From assembly GCF_024707505.1 (NCBI RefSeq), contig NZ_CP102604.1, positions 1,922,001-1,986,000 of the forward strand: 64,000 nt of DNA, in the 5' to 3' direction. A program made the position numbers and the translations under genes. The first letter of the stretch is position 1. Every line of letters begins with the position of its first letter. The stretch is from Pantoea sp. SOD02 (GTDB lineage Bacteria; Pseudomonadota; Gammaproteobacteria; Enterobacterales; Enterobacteriaceae). Shown piece after piece: positions 25,495 through 34,183 of this stretch. Below the pieces are notes generated by a model. The model had not been told where the DNA came from, made no database searches, and worked only from the letters and a program-made list of their open reading frames with translations.

Positions 25495-26133
25495 ATGAAA
25501 ATCGCTTTGATGATGGAAAACAGCCAGGCTGCGAAGAACGCAACGGTGTTGAAAGAGCTTCAGTCTGTGGCGCAACCGCTCGGGCATCAGGTGTTTAACG
25601 TCGGTATGAGCGACGAACAGGATCACCATCTTACTTATATCCACCTCGGCATCATGGCCAACGTACTGCTTAACAGCAAAGCGGTAGACTTCGTGGTAGC
25701 CGGTTGCGGCACCGGCCAGGGCACGCTGATGTCGCTGAACCTGCATCCCGGCGTGGTGTGCGGTTACTGCATCGATCCAGCAGATGCCTATCTGTTTGCG
25801 CAAATCAACAACGGGAATGCGCTGTCGCTGCCGTTCGCTAAAGGCTTCGGCTGGGGCGCGGAACTGAACCTGCGCTTTATCTTCGAAAAAGCCTTCACCG
25901 GCGAAAAAGGGCACGGTTATCCGCCTGAGCGCAAAGAACCACAGGTGCGCAACGCAGGTATCCTGAACGAGGTGAAAGCCGCGCTGTTGAAAGAGAATTA
26001 CCTCGACTCACTGCGCGCCATCGATCCTGAACTGGTGAAGACCGCGGTAAGCGGCCCGCGCTTGCAGCATTGCCTGTTTGAGCATGGGCAGAATCAGGAA
26101 ATCGTGGGTTTTGTGCGTGAACTGGCGCAGTAA
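25495..26133 (+). CDS. dhuI: RpiB/LacAB-family isomerase, DhuI type
   Basis: 212 residues of the RpiB/LacA/LacB fold with long C-terminal extension. Blocks: MKIALMMENSQAAKN, DFVVAGCGTGQGTLM, YCIDPADAYLFAQINNGNALS and FGWGAELNL. These match the DhuI type that isomerises 4-deoxy-L-threo-5-hexosulose uronate, a job done by the unrelated KduI in most enterobacteria. The assignment to DhuI rests on remembered similarity plus context (kdgF, KdgR box), not on a search; a different sugar phosphate isomerase remains possible. Confidence 0.75.
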   Translation: MKIALMMENSQAAKNATVLKELQSVAQPLGHQVFNVGMSDEQDHHLTYIHLGIMANVLLNSKAVDFVVAGCGTGQGTLMSLNLHPGVVCGYCIDPADAYLFAQINNGNALSLPFAKGFGWGAELNLRFIFEKAFTGEKGHGYPPERKEPQVRNAGILNEVKAALLKENYLDSLRAIDPELVKTAVSGPRLQHCLFEHGQNQEIVGFVRELAQ

Positions 26134-26148
26134 TCAATACGGTTTGAG

Positions 26149-26180
26149 CAAAGCCAGGGAAACCTGGCTTTGTTGTTTTT
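26149..26180 (+). terminator. intrinsic terminator after the dhuI-like gene
   Basis: CAAAGCCAGG, loop GAAA, CCTGGCTTTG, then TTGTTTTT. Confidence 0.85.
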
Positions 26181-26309
26181 CACTTCCAGATTTGAAATCT
26201 CATTTTCCCCATCACACGATGACCAAAATTGTAATATCCTCGCAGGTCACGCTTAATTTCATCGTTGTAGCCGTCTGGTAAATATCAGCAATCATCAAGG
26301 GAGAGACGC

Positions 26310-27335
26310 ATGGCAGGTTATCAGCCGCCTTACACCATCACGCCAACCATCCTGAATCGGGTGATTGAAGTAGGTGAATTACTAGGCCGCTGGGCTGCTC
26401 AGGCAGAACAATCTTCACCGCTTTTGCGCAAAGAGAATCGCATTCGTACCATTCAGGCTTCACTGGCGATTGAGCACAACAGTCTGTCAACCGAGCAGGT
26501 GACAGCGATCATGGAAGGCAAGCGTGTATTGGCTCCGGCTAAAGATATTCAGGAAGTGCGCAACGCTATTCTGGCTTATGAAAAGCTCAATGACTGGCAA
26601 AGCGCAAAACTAGCCGATTTACTGGCGGCGCATCAGTTGCTGATGATGGGACTGGTCGATGCGCCGGGTCAATTACGTAATGGCAATGTTGGGGTGTATC
26701 GCGAACAGCAACTTATCCATATGGCACCACCGGCGAACCAGGTTTCACGCCTGGTGGGGGATTTGCTCTATTGGCTAAAAAGCACAGATATTCACCCGTT
26801 AATTGCCAGCTCTATCTTCCATTATGAATTTGAATTTATTCATCCTTTCACCGATGGCAATGGACGCATGGGAAGATTATGGCAAACATTAATTCTCAGC
26901 GAATGGCGTCCTGAGTTCGCCTGGCTTCCGGTTGAAACGCTGATCCATAATCAGCAGCAGCATTATTATCGCGTTTTAGGCGAATGTGATCGGGCCAGTG
27001 ATTGCACTCCGTTTATCGCTTTCATGCTGGAAAAGTTGATTGAAGCATTAGTTGAAGGTATTGGTTTGCACTCTTCTTCTACCGACATTTCGACATTAGA
27101 AATGTCGGAGAAAGCGTCGGAGAAAATGTCGGAGAAAAATAATGCTAAACTTCCTGCCACCGCCGTAAAAATATTTGCTGCCCTGAGTAAATCACCTGAT
27201 ATGACCATTGCTGATCTGACTCAGTTGTTGGGAGTGAGTAGCAGAACCATTGAGCGTAATTTAAAACTCCTCCAATCACATCATCGGCTGGAAAGAGTGG
27301 GGGCGGCTAGGGGCGGCTATTGGCGAGTGATTTGA
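26310..27335 (+). CDS. Fic-domain protein with C-terminal winged helix
   Basis: 341 residues. The core motif HPFTDGNGRMGR (178-189) is complete, so AMP- or nucleotidyl-transfer is possible. An N-terminal S-x3-E element (SLAIE, 51-55) fits the inhibitory helix of class II Fic proteins. A linker at about 258-280 holds three near-identical MSEK/ASEK units encoded by 12-bp DNA repeats, followed by a winged helix domain (TIADLTQLLGVSSRTIERNLKLLQ). AGGGAGAGACGC precedes the ATG. The gene stands alone; targets are unknown. Confidence 0.92.
   Translation: MAGYQPPYTITPTILNRVIEVGELLGRWAAQAEQSSPLLRKENRIRTIQASLAIEHNSLSTEQVTAIMEGKRVLAPAKDIQEVRNAILAYEKLNDWQSAKLADLLAAHQLLMMGLVDAPGQLRNGNVGVYREQQLIHMAPPANQVSRLVGDLLYWLKSTDIHPLIASSIFHYEFEFIHPFTDGNGRMGRLWQTLILSEWRPEFAWLPVETLIHNQQQHYYRVLGECDRASDCTPFIAFMLEKLIEALVEGIGLHSSSTDISTLEMSEKASEKMSEKNNAKLPATAVKIFAALSKSPDMTIADLTQLLGVSSRTIERNLKLLQSHHRLERVGAARGGYWRVI
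27082..27137 (+). repeat. intragenic hairpin and 12-bp tandem repeats in the fic linker
   Basis: A 10-bp inverted repeat CCGACATTTC/GAAATGTCGG (27082-27108) overlaps three 12-bp units at 27102-27137 (ATGTCGGAGAAA, GCGTCGGAGAAA, ATGTCGGAGAAA). Unit gain or loss would keep the reading frame. Confidence 0.8.
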
Positions 27336-27380
27336 TAGGGTGAGCTTTGCATAAACTCATTCAACTACTGCGTGCGTTTC

Positions 27381-27481
27381 GGTCACCATAAATGGCGACC
27401 CTACAAAGGACTGGCGCGTTTTTCGTAGGGTGCGCATTCATGCGCACCTGGTAAAGTGGTCGCCATAAATGGCGACCCTAC
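27381..27481. repeat. cluster of three GTAGGG palindromic repeat units
   Basis: Units at 27381-27404, 27425-27448 and 27458-27481. The last two face each other as a composite element. The final CCCTAC supplies the TAG stop of the ATPase gene on the minus strand. Confidence 0.9.
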
Positions 27482-28245
27482 GCCAAAACCCCGTTATCCT
27501 GCCGGCTCGCATCCACTAGCATCTGCGTATAGGCCACCTGCGCGCGATTGTGCACCAGCGCATCGACATCCAGCGTCTCCAGTACTTTGCCGTGCTGCAT
27601 CACCGCCACGCGATGGCACAGATGCGCCACCACGGCGAGATCGTGCGTCACCATCAGATAGGTCAGTTTCTCCTGCTGCTGCAAATCGCTGAGCAGATTG
27701 AGGATCTCCGCTTGCACCGAGACATCCAGCGCCGAGGTCGGTTCATCCAGCAGCAGCACGCGCGGTTCCAGAATCAGCGCGCGGGCAATCGCGACGCGCT
27801 GGCGTTGACCGCCGGACAGCTGATGCGGATAGCGGGTTTGCCACGCGCGATTGAGGCCGACCTTCTCCAGCATGGCGATAACGCGCTGCTGGCGCTGACC
27901 GATGCCGTGAATCTGTAGCGGCTCCTCGAGAATATCGCCGATGGTGTGACGCGGATGCAGCGATCCGTAGGGATCCTGAAACACCATCTGCACGCTGCGG
28001 CAGCGCTCGCGGGCGATACGATGTTCGAGCGGCACGCCATCAATCGCCAGCTCACCGTGCCACTGAGTAAACAGCCCGGCAAGGCATTTGAGTACCGTGG
28101 TTTTACCCGATCCCGACTCGCCGACCAGGCCAAAAATTTCACCCTGACGAATCGACAAATTAACGTCGAACAGCACCTGATTACGCCGCTCCTCCTCACC
28201 GAAACTGAGGTTGAGATTACTTACGCGGATCATCTCGTTCATCAT
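27478..28245 (-). CDS. ABC transporter ATP-binding protein, DppF/OppF type
   Basis: 255 residues with Walker A GESGSGKTT, signature LSGGQRQRVAIARAL, Walker [13 protein letters not shown] and a switch His in LMVTHDLAV. This is the second ATPase of a peptide-type ABC importer. AAGGAG precedes the ATG pair. The stop codon TAG is contributed by a palindromic repeat, so the tail differs from the ancestral one. The typical C-terminal HPYTQ-like segment is present as QVAYTQMLV. Confidence 0.92.
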   Translation of the reverse strand: MMNEMIRVSNLNLSFGEEERRNQVLFDVNLSIRQGEIFGLVGESGSGKTTVLKCLAGLFTQWHGELAIDGVPLEHRIARERCRSVQMVFQDPYGSLHPRHTIGDILEEPLQIHGIGQRQQRVIAMLEKVGLNRAWQTRYPHQLSGGQRQRVAIARALILEPRVLLLDEPTSALDVSVQAEILNLLSDLQQQEKLTYLMVTHDLAVVAHLCHRVAVMQHGKVLETLDVDALVHNRAQVAYTQMLVDASRQDNGVLA

Positions 28246-28251
28246 TGCTCC

Positions 28252-29127
28252 TTAGGGTTGCAGCCAGCTGGCCTGACGTTGCAGCACCGGCAGACGGGCG
28301 CGACGTTGATCCATATCCGGCAGCGCGGCGAGTAAGCCTTGTGTATAGGGATGCTGCGCCTGATCGAGCTCGCTGGCCGCCAGCGACTCCACCACGCGCC
28401 CGGCATACATCACCAATACGCGGTCACAGAAGCGCCGCACCAGATTGATGTCGTGACTGATAAAAATCAGCCCCAGACCGCGCTGTTTCACTAAATCGTC
28501 CAGCAGCGCCAGCACCTGCAAACGCACCGAAACATCCAGCGCCGAAGTGGGCTCATCGGCAATCAGCAGTTCAGGATCGGTAATCAGCATCATGGCGATC
28601 ATCACGCGCTGGCCCTGACCGCCGGAAATTTCGTGCGGATAACATTGGTAGATGCGGCCCGGATCGCGCACCTGCACCACTTCGAGCATCTCCATCGTTC
28701 GCTGCCGCGCAACCTCGCGCTGGCCGGGATGATGGCTGCGCCAGGCTTCAGCAATTTGCTCGCCCACGCGCACCACCGGATTCAGCGAGTATTTCGGGTC
28801 CTGCATAATCATTGAGATGCGCTTGCCGCGAATGGCGCGCATCTGTGCTGGCGTGGCGCGCAGTAGATCCACGTCACCAAACTGCATGCGCTGCGCCGTG
28901 ACCTGCGCGCTGCGCGGATGCAGCTGTAACAGTGCGCGGCCCACGGTGGATTTGCCGGAACCGGATTCGCCGACAATCGCCAGTTTCTCCTTGCCCAGTT
29001 GGAAGGAGATGCCGCGCACGGCGGGCGTCACCAGCCGGCCATTGACGAAATTGACCTGTAAATCCTGCACGTCGAGCAACGGTGCAGCGTTATTCGCTGC
29101 GGGGATCGAGGATGTCACGTAAGCCAT
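28252..29127 (-). CDS. ABC transporter ATP-binding protein, DppD/OppD type
   Basis: 291 residues with Walker [10 protein letters not shown], signature [14 protein letters not shown], Walker [13 protein letters not shown] and the C-terminal [14 protein letters not shown] segment specific to peptide-type importers. The ATG at 29127 is immediately behind AGGAG; the in-frame GTG at 29118 has better spacing and may be the true start. It overlaps the upstream permease gene by 38 bp. Confidence 0.92.
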   Translation of the reverse strand: MAYVTSSIPAANNAAPLLDVQDLQVNFVNGRLVTPAVRGISFQLGKEKLAIVGESGSGKSTVGRALLQLHPRSAQVTAQRMQFGDVDLLRATPAQMRAIRGKRISMIMQDPKYSLNPVVRVGEQIAEAWRSHHPGQREVARQRTMEMLEVVQVRDPGRIYQCYPHEISGGQGQRVMIAMMLITDPELLIADEPTSALDVSVRLQVLALLDDLVKQRGLGLIFISHDINLVRRFCDRVLVMYAGRVVESLAASELDQAQHPYTQGLLAALPDMDQRRARLPVLQRQASWLQP

Positions 29128-29995
29128 CTCCTAAGAAGTTGAACGCTAAGCTGTTGATCAGAATCGCCAGACCCGGCACCGTCACCACCCACCAACACTC
29201 CAGCATGTAAGTGCGGCCGCTGGCGATCATCGCACCCCATTCCGGATCCGGTGGCTGCGCCCCCAAACCGAGAAAACCCAGTCCGGCAGCGGTGAGGATG
29301 ATGCCCGCCATATTCATGGTGATGCGGATGATCACCGACGGCAGGCACAGCGGCACAATGTGCTTCCACAAAATGCGCAGTGAAGAGGCGCCCTGTAAGC
29401 GCACCGCGGAGACAAAATCGGCCTGGCGCAGCGACAGCGCTTCGGCGCGCGCCAGGCGTGCAATCGGCGGCCAGGCGGTGAGGGTAATAGCGATCACCAC
29501 ATGCTCCAGTCCCGGACCGAGCGCGGCGACAAACGCCAGCGCCAGCACCAGGCTCGGAAAGGAGATGAAGATGTCGGTGACGCGCATCAACACGCTATCG
29601 ACTTTGCCGCCGAAGTAACCGGCGGTGACGCCGAGCAGCAAACCCAGCGGGCCAACGGTGATCGATACCAGCAGCACGATATACAGCGTGATGCGCGCGC
29701 CCCACACCAGACGGCTGAAGATGTCGCGGCCAAACTCATCGGTGCCAAACCAGTGCTGCGCGTTGGGTGGCGTCAGCGCATTGTTGAGATCCTGAATCAG
29801 CGGATGGTAGGGTGCGATCCACGGCGCGAACAGCGCCACTATCAGCAGCAGCAAAATGATGCCGCCGCCAATCGCGGTTAACGGGTTGCGCGCCATCTGC
29901 CAGAGAAAATGGCCGATACGTGCGCCGGTGCGGCGACAGCGCGCCAGCCGTTCGCGCGTCTGGCTGGCTAACGGCGTATCGAGAGAAATCGTCAT
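29090..29995 (-). CDS. ABC transporter permease, DppC/OppC type
   Basis: 301 residues with about six membrane helices and the ABC permease loop in [24 protein letters not shown]. The extracellular segment [24 protein letters not shown] is the DppC/OppC signature. It overlaps the partner permease by four bases (ATGA), implying coupled translation. Confidence 0.93.
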   Translation of the reverse strand: MTISLDTPLASQTRERLARCRRTGARIGHFLWQMARNPLTAIGGGIILLLLIVALFAPWIAPYHPLIQDLNNALTPPNAQHWFGTDEFGRDIFSRLVWGARITLYIVLLVSITVGPLGLLLGVTAGYFGGKVDSVLMRVTDIFISFPSLVLALAFVAALGPGLEHVVIAITLTAWPPIARLARAEALSLRQADFVSAVRLQGASSLRILWKHIVPLCLPSVIIRITMNMAGIILTAAGLGFLGLGAQPPDPEWGAMIASGRTYMLECWWVVTVPGLAILINSLAFNFLGDGLRDILDPRSE

Positions 29996-31017
29996 ACTTT
30001 GGTCCTCGGATCGAACACCTGATAGAGCAGGTCAGAGAGAAGATTGAGCAGCACGAAAATCAGGCCGACCACCAGCACGCAGCCCATCACCGCATTCATA
30101 TCGCCGAGCATCAAACTGCCGGTGAGATAGGAGCCAAAACCGGGCCACGAGAACACGGTTTCAATCAGCACCGCGCCCTCCAGCAGCGAGCCGTACGCCA
30201 GCGCTACCACCGTCAGCAGCTGCACCAGAATATTGCGGAACGCGTGCTGCCAAATCACCTGCCATTCGCTGAGGCCTTTCACCCGCGCCGTCAAAATGAA
30301 CTCCTGCGACAGCTGTGCCAGCATAAAGCTGCGCGTCATGCGGCTGATGTAAGCCAGCGAGTGAAAGCCGAGCAGCGACGCGGGCAGAATCAGATGAGTG
30401 AGCGCATTGCTGAACACCGTAAAGTTGCCAACCAGCAAGGCATCGATCAGCAGAAAACCGGTGCGACGGGGCACAATGCCATCGAGACTGAAATCAACAC
30501 GCCCGGCGCCGCCGACCCAGCCGAGATGGGCATAAAACAAGAGCAGGCCGACCATGCCCACCCAGAAGATCGGCGTGGAGTAACCCGCCAGGCTGATGAT
30601 GCGCACCAGATAGTCAATCACGCTGTTGCGACGCGCGGCGGCCCACACGCCCAGCGGGACGCCGAGGCCGGTACCGATCACAATCGCCAGCGTTGCCAGT
30701 TCCACCGTGGCCGGGAAGACGCGCAGGATATCGTTGATCACCGGCTGGCCGGTCAGCAGCGCCAGCCCGAGGTTGCCGTGCAGCAGGCCTTGCAGATAGA
30801 TACCAAACTGCACCCACAGCGGTTTATCGAAGCCGAGCTGGTGATAAACCTGCTGATAGGTGTTGTGGTCGGCATCCGGCCCGACAATCGCCAGCACCGG
30901 ATCGAGCGGCATCACGCGACCAATAAAGAAGGTCAGCAGCAGCAGGCCAAACAGCGTGATCGCGACCTGCACGCTGCGGCTACGCAGGCGTCGCCAGTGG
31001 CTTTTTGTTAGCTTCAT
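29992..31017 (-). CDS. ABC transporter permease, DppB/OppB type
   Basis: 341 residues from the ATG at 31017, which overlaps the stop of the binding-protein gene. About six helices; the permease loop is in SRMTRSFMLAQLSQEFILTARVKGLS. The start at 31053 would add 12 residues (MENARQPGGRCA) lying inside the upstream gene and is rejected. Confidence 0.92.
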   Translation of the reverse strand: MKLTKSHWRRLRSRSVQVAITLFGLLLLTFFIGRVMPLDPVLAIVGPDADHNTYQQVYHQLGFDKPLWVQFGIYLQGLLHGNLGLALLTGQPVINDILRVFPATVELATLAIVIGTGLGVPLGVWAAARRNSVIDYLVRIISLAGYSTPIFWVGMVGLLLFYAHLGWVGGAGRVDFSLDGIVPRRTGFLLIDALLVGNFTVFSNALTHLILPASLLGFHSLAYISRMTRSFMLAQLSQEFILTARVKGLSEWQVIWQHAFRNILVQLLTVVALAYGSLLEGAVLIETVFSWPGFGSYLTGSLMLGDMNAVMGCVLVVGLIFVLLNLLSDLLYQVFDPRTKV

Positions 31018-32645
31018 TGCGCACCTCCCGCCAGGCTGTCTGGCGTTTTCCAAACGTCACGCAGGAAAGTGGTGGCCGACGGATGCGGCACGTAATCCTG
31101 CACGCGATTATTCACCACCACCGAATCGGTCATTTGCGAGATTGGCATCAGCGCCGGAATCAGCTGGTCGTAGCGCTGCTGGATGGCGAAGTAATCCTGC
31201 TGTTGCTGTTTTATATCGCGCTCCAGCAGCGCTTTATCGATCATGCTGTTCAGCTGCGCGTCATAAAAACCGGTGCGCCAGCCCTGAAAATTGGTGAGTC
31301 GCGCGCTATCGGCATTATTCGGGTTATACACCAGCGCGCGCAGGCTGGAGTGCGGATGCGGCTCCACGCCGCTGCCGCCGCGTCCCACCAGCAGGTTGAA
31401 CTGGCGTTCACGCATCGCACCGTAAATCTGGTTGCCGGTGCCGGTGATGATTTTGGCGCGAATCCCGCCCTGCATTAGCGTGGACTGAATCGCAATGGCG
31501 ACATTAAGGAACGGCTGATCGGCCAGCACGCGCAGCGTGGTATCAAAACCGTTGGGATAACCGGCGGCGGCGAGCAGCGCTTTGGCGCGTGGCACATCCA
31601 GCTTGTAGCCCGGATCGGGCAGCGTCGCCGGCATGCCGGATTGAATCGGCCGCTGATGCAGCGTGCCGTAACCGGCCATCAGCGTTTTGTTAATCCCCTG
31701 ATAATCCACCAGATAACGCAGCGCTTCGCGCACCTGCGGATTGGCGAAGTGATCGTCTTTCATGCTCATCGCCAGGTAATAAATCGTGCCTTTTTGTACC
31801 GCGTCGATGGTGAGATCGGGATCGTGGCGCAGCGCTTTCACATCGGGGATCGCCATATTGCTGGCGATATCAAGATCGCCTTTTTCCATCATCAGGCGCA
31901 AGGTTTGCGACTCCTGCAGATGACGGAACACCACGCGCGTCAACTTCGGCGCACCGCGCCAGTAATTGGCATCGCGGCTGATGCGCAGCACATCTTTGGC
32001 CTGCCACACATCCAGGCGAAACGGCCCGGAACCCGCTTCATGGGTGGTGAGCCAGCGATTGCCCCAATCGTTATTCACCGCCTGCGCCTGCACGGTTTTG
32101 CTGTCGAGCACCACCATGCTGCCGAGCGCTGCCAGCGAGTAGAGCACCAGCTTGGGATCGTTAGGCTTGGGCAGGCGAATCACCACCGTGCGCGCGTCCG
32201 GCGCGGTGATCATCTGATCCACGTTCTCTTTGCTAAAGCCGTAAGATTTCCATACCGACGCCTGCGCCAGATTAAGGTGCAGCACGCGGCGCATCGACCA
32301 AATCACATCGGCGCTGCTCAACGGATTGCCGGAGTGGAAGGTGACATTGTCACGAAGATGGAAGGTGAGTTGACGATTGTCGGGGCTGATCTCCCAACGC
32401 TCCGCCAGCGCCGGGCGCACGTTGGTGAGCTGTTGCGGATCTAACTCGACTAAACCGTCATAGAGATTAACCACAATGCCGACCACTTCATTGCCGGTCA
32501 TGGCGGCGGGATCGAGTGTGAGTAAGTTGTTCATGTTCATGCCCACAATTAGCTGGTCGTCTGGCGTGGACGCCAGTAGCGACGGGCTACAGGTGAGCAG
32601 CAGCAGCGCGGCGCACCACGCTCTGCAGGGGTTCATCAGGTTCAT
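31014..32645 (-). CDS. peptide-type ABC substrate-binding protein (SBP family 5)
   Basis: 543 residues with a signal peptide (CAALLLLTCSPSLLAS). Family 5 blocks include PALAERWEISPDNRQLTFHLRDNVTFHSGNPLSSADV (residues ~85-120) and NYWRGAPKLTRV. Members bind di- and oligopeptides, nickel, or in some lineages oligosaccharides. Here it lies 60 bp after an enolase-superfamily gene behind a KdgR operator, which argues for a sugar-acid or oligo-uronide cargo (inference). The ATG at 32645 is chosen over the TTG two codons earlier. Confidence 0.9.
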   Translation of the reverse strand: MNLMNPCRAWCAALLLLTCSPSLLASTPDDQLIVGMNMNNLLTLDPAAMTGNEVVGIVVNLYDGLVELDPQQLTNVRPALAERWEISPDNRQLTFHLRDNVTFHSGNPLSSADVIWSMRRVLHLNLAQASVWKSYGFSKENVDQMITAPDARTVVIRLPKPNDPKLVLYSLAALGSMVVLDSKTVQAQAVNNDWGNRWLTTHEAGSGPFRLDVWQAKDVLRISRDANYWRGAPKLTRVVFRHLQESQTLRLMMEKGDLDIASNMAIPDVKALRHDPDLTIDAVQKGTIYYLAMSMKDDHFANPQVREALRYLVDYQGINKTLMAGYGTLHQRPIQSGMPATLPDPGYKLDVPRAKALLAAAGYPNGFDTTLRVLADQPFLNVAIAIQSTLMQGGIRAKIITGTGNQIYGAMRERQFNLLVGRGGSGVEPHPHSSLRALVYNPNNADSARLTNFQGWRTGFYDAQLNSMIDKALLERDIKQQQQDYFAIQQRYDQLIPALMPISQMTDSVVVNNRVQDYVPHPSATTFLRDVWKTPDSLAGGAQ

Positions 32646-32705
32646 AAGCAAAGTCCAGCAGGTCAGAGGTTTATAGTTTTTTGCCGTACTGCTTGTGTTG
32701 GGCGC

Positions 32706-33860
32706 TTACCAGCGATTTAGCGTGTGCGTCTCAATCCACGCGAAATTGATGTCCTCCCCAAGTCCAGGGCGCGTTGGCAGATGCACAAAACCGTCGGCAT
32801 CCATCGGATCGACCAGCGCGTTGAGATAGGCGGGTGGCTGTTCGTAATCAAGGAACGGATGCAGCAGACCGCGTTCGTACCAGCGGCAGTTGCGGATGGC
32901 GCCAACCACCGCGATGCTGGCGGCGCCGTTGCCGTGCACTTCGCAATCCATACCAAAGGCTTCGGCGAGACTGGCTACCTTCATGGTGGCGGAGATGCCG
33001 CCAACGCCGTTCGCACCGGCGCGCAGAATGTCGCAGGCACCGGCACGCACCCAATCGGCGCGGCTGTGGTGTTTACCGCCGAGACTTTCCGGGCCGAGCA
33101 CATCAATACTGAGGTTTTCCGCCAGCCACGCGTACGACGCCATGCTTTCTTCTTCCATCGGCTCTTCGAACCAGGCGAAATTGAGTTTTTCCAATGCTTT
33201 ACCGATGGTGAGCGCATCGCTGCGGCTGTACCAGTGATAGCCGTCGAGCATCAGGGCGATGTCTGGACCAACCGCTTCGCGCACCGCAGCGCAAGCTTTG
33301 ATGTCCATTTGTGGACTTGGCGCGAATGACACCGGCGGCATCCAGGTGTGCAGTTTGATGGCTTGATAACCGCGCGCGACCAGCTTTTCGGCAAACTGCG
33401 CGTATTCGTCGGGGGTGGATAAACCGCCCTCCAGCTCATCGCCGCACATGGTGCTGCCGTAAGCAGGGATTTTCTCGCGATAGCCGCCGAGCAACTTATG
33501 CACCGGCTGCTTGAGTTTGCGGCCAATCAAATCCCACAGCGCCTGTTCCACCGCCGATAACGCGCGTTCGGTGAGTTGATGGGCGCTACCGCGCTGCCAG
33601 TGCACCAAATCCTGCCACAGACGTTCGCGATCAAAGGCATTTTGCCCAATCAGCACTTTGCGGAAGAAGGCGTTTACCACGTGCGGACGAATCACTTCGG
33701 CCGGGGCGAAGGCGTAGCCGCAATCGCCATCTTCGCTGGTGATGGTCAGCAGCGCCATTTGCGCATCGGTCTCTGCGCCGGGATGCGAATGTCCGGCGCT
33801 GTCAGAGACGCGGCGCGTAGGGTAGCTAAACAGGGTGACATCAATGGCACTGATCTTCAC
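32706..33860 (-). CDS. enolase-superfamily sugar-acid dehydratase/racemase (MR/MLE type)
   Basis: 384 residues: capping domain, then TIM barrel. The metal ligands are Asp in LMLDGYHWY, Glu in WFEEPM and Glu in VLGPESLGG. The Asp/His dyad typical of mandelate-racemase-like enzymes is seen as CDILRAG and EVHGNG. At the KxK position the text reads IKLHTW, so the second Lys is replaced by His. This fits acid-sugar dehydratases, but the substrate cannot be read off. The GTG at 33860 has a perfect GGAGGAG seven bases upstream. It is first gene of an operon with the ABC transporter, with a KdgR box 55 bp upstream. Confidence 0.88.
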   Translation of the reverse strand: MKISAIDVTLFSYPTRRVSDSAGHSHPGAETDAQMALLTITSEDGDCGYAFAPAEVIRPHVVNAFFRKVLIGQNAFDRERLWQDLVHWQRGSAHQLTERALSAVEQALWDLIGRKLKQPVHKLLGGYREKIPAYGSTMCGDELEGGLSTPDEYAQFAEKLVARGYQAIKLHTWMPPVSFAPSPQMDIKACAAVREAVGPDIALMLDGYHWYSRSDALTIGKALEKLNFAWFEEPMEEESMASYAWLAENLSIDVLGPESLGGKHHSRADWVRAGACDILRAGANGVGGISATMKVASLAEAFGMDCEVHGNGAASIAVVGAIRNCRWYERGLLHPFLDYEQPPAYLNALVDPMDADGFVHLPTRPGLGEDINFAWIETHTLNRW

Positions 33861-33911
33861 GGTAACTCCTCCTTCAACTCGGTAGCTTGCCCAGTTGGGC
33901 ATTAACATAAA

Positions 33912-33932
33912 AAATAAAACGCCGTTTCATTT
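33912..33932. promoter_or_regulatory. KdgR operator upstream of the enolase/ABC operon
   Basis: TAAAACGCCGTTTCA (33915-33929) with AAA and TTTTG flanks. It agrees with the KdgR consensus (AATRAAAY..RTTTYATTT) at nearly every position and lies about 55 bp before the GTG start. Confidence 0.8.
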
Positions 33933-34046
33933 TGTAATTTAGCGTTCACATTTTGTTTACGCATTAGCCAAAGCGCGGGATAGCGCGGCGATTAATTGGG
34001 CATTTGCCCGGTACACTGTGAGGTTTTTCACGAATGAAGGGCATTT

Positions 34047-34062
34047 TGTGAGCGATTGCACA
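34047..34062. promoter_or_regulatory. CRP-like site
   Basis: TGTGAGCGATTGCACA, one mismatch from TGTGA-N6-TCACA. It could serve either divergent gene. Confidence 0.5.
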
Positions 34063-34150
34063 GTGGGAAATCTCTGAGGGAATGTAAAAAAATGTGTCTC
34101 CTGGGCTTTTCATTTGCTGTCAGCCAGGTAATAGTGACGCCGCGAAATTT

Positions 34151-34170
34151 TAATAATAATCATTATCATT
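34151..34170. promoter_or_regulatory. Fur box
   Basis: TAATAATAATCATTATCATT closely follows the Fur 19-bp consensus (GATAATGATAATCATTATC). It ends 13 bp before the start of an iron-siderophore binding protein, giving iron repression. Confidence 0.8.
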
Positions 34171-34183
34171 CCGGGTAGATCAA

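Larger units (their letters stand above)
33861..34183. other. divergent promoter region, enolase operon and siderophore binding protein
   Basis: 323 bp with a KdgR box next to the enolase gene, a CRP-like site in the middle and a Fur box next to the binding-protein gene. No gene is seen. Confidence 0.75.

Noticed and set aside
29920..31011. 363-codon plus-strand frame across the ABC permease genes
   Set aside because: Gln/His/Arg-rich antisense artefact over two clear permease genes.
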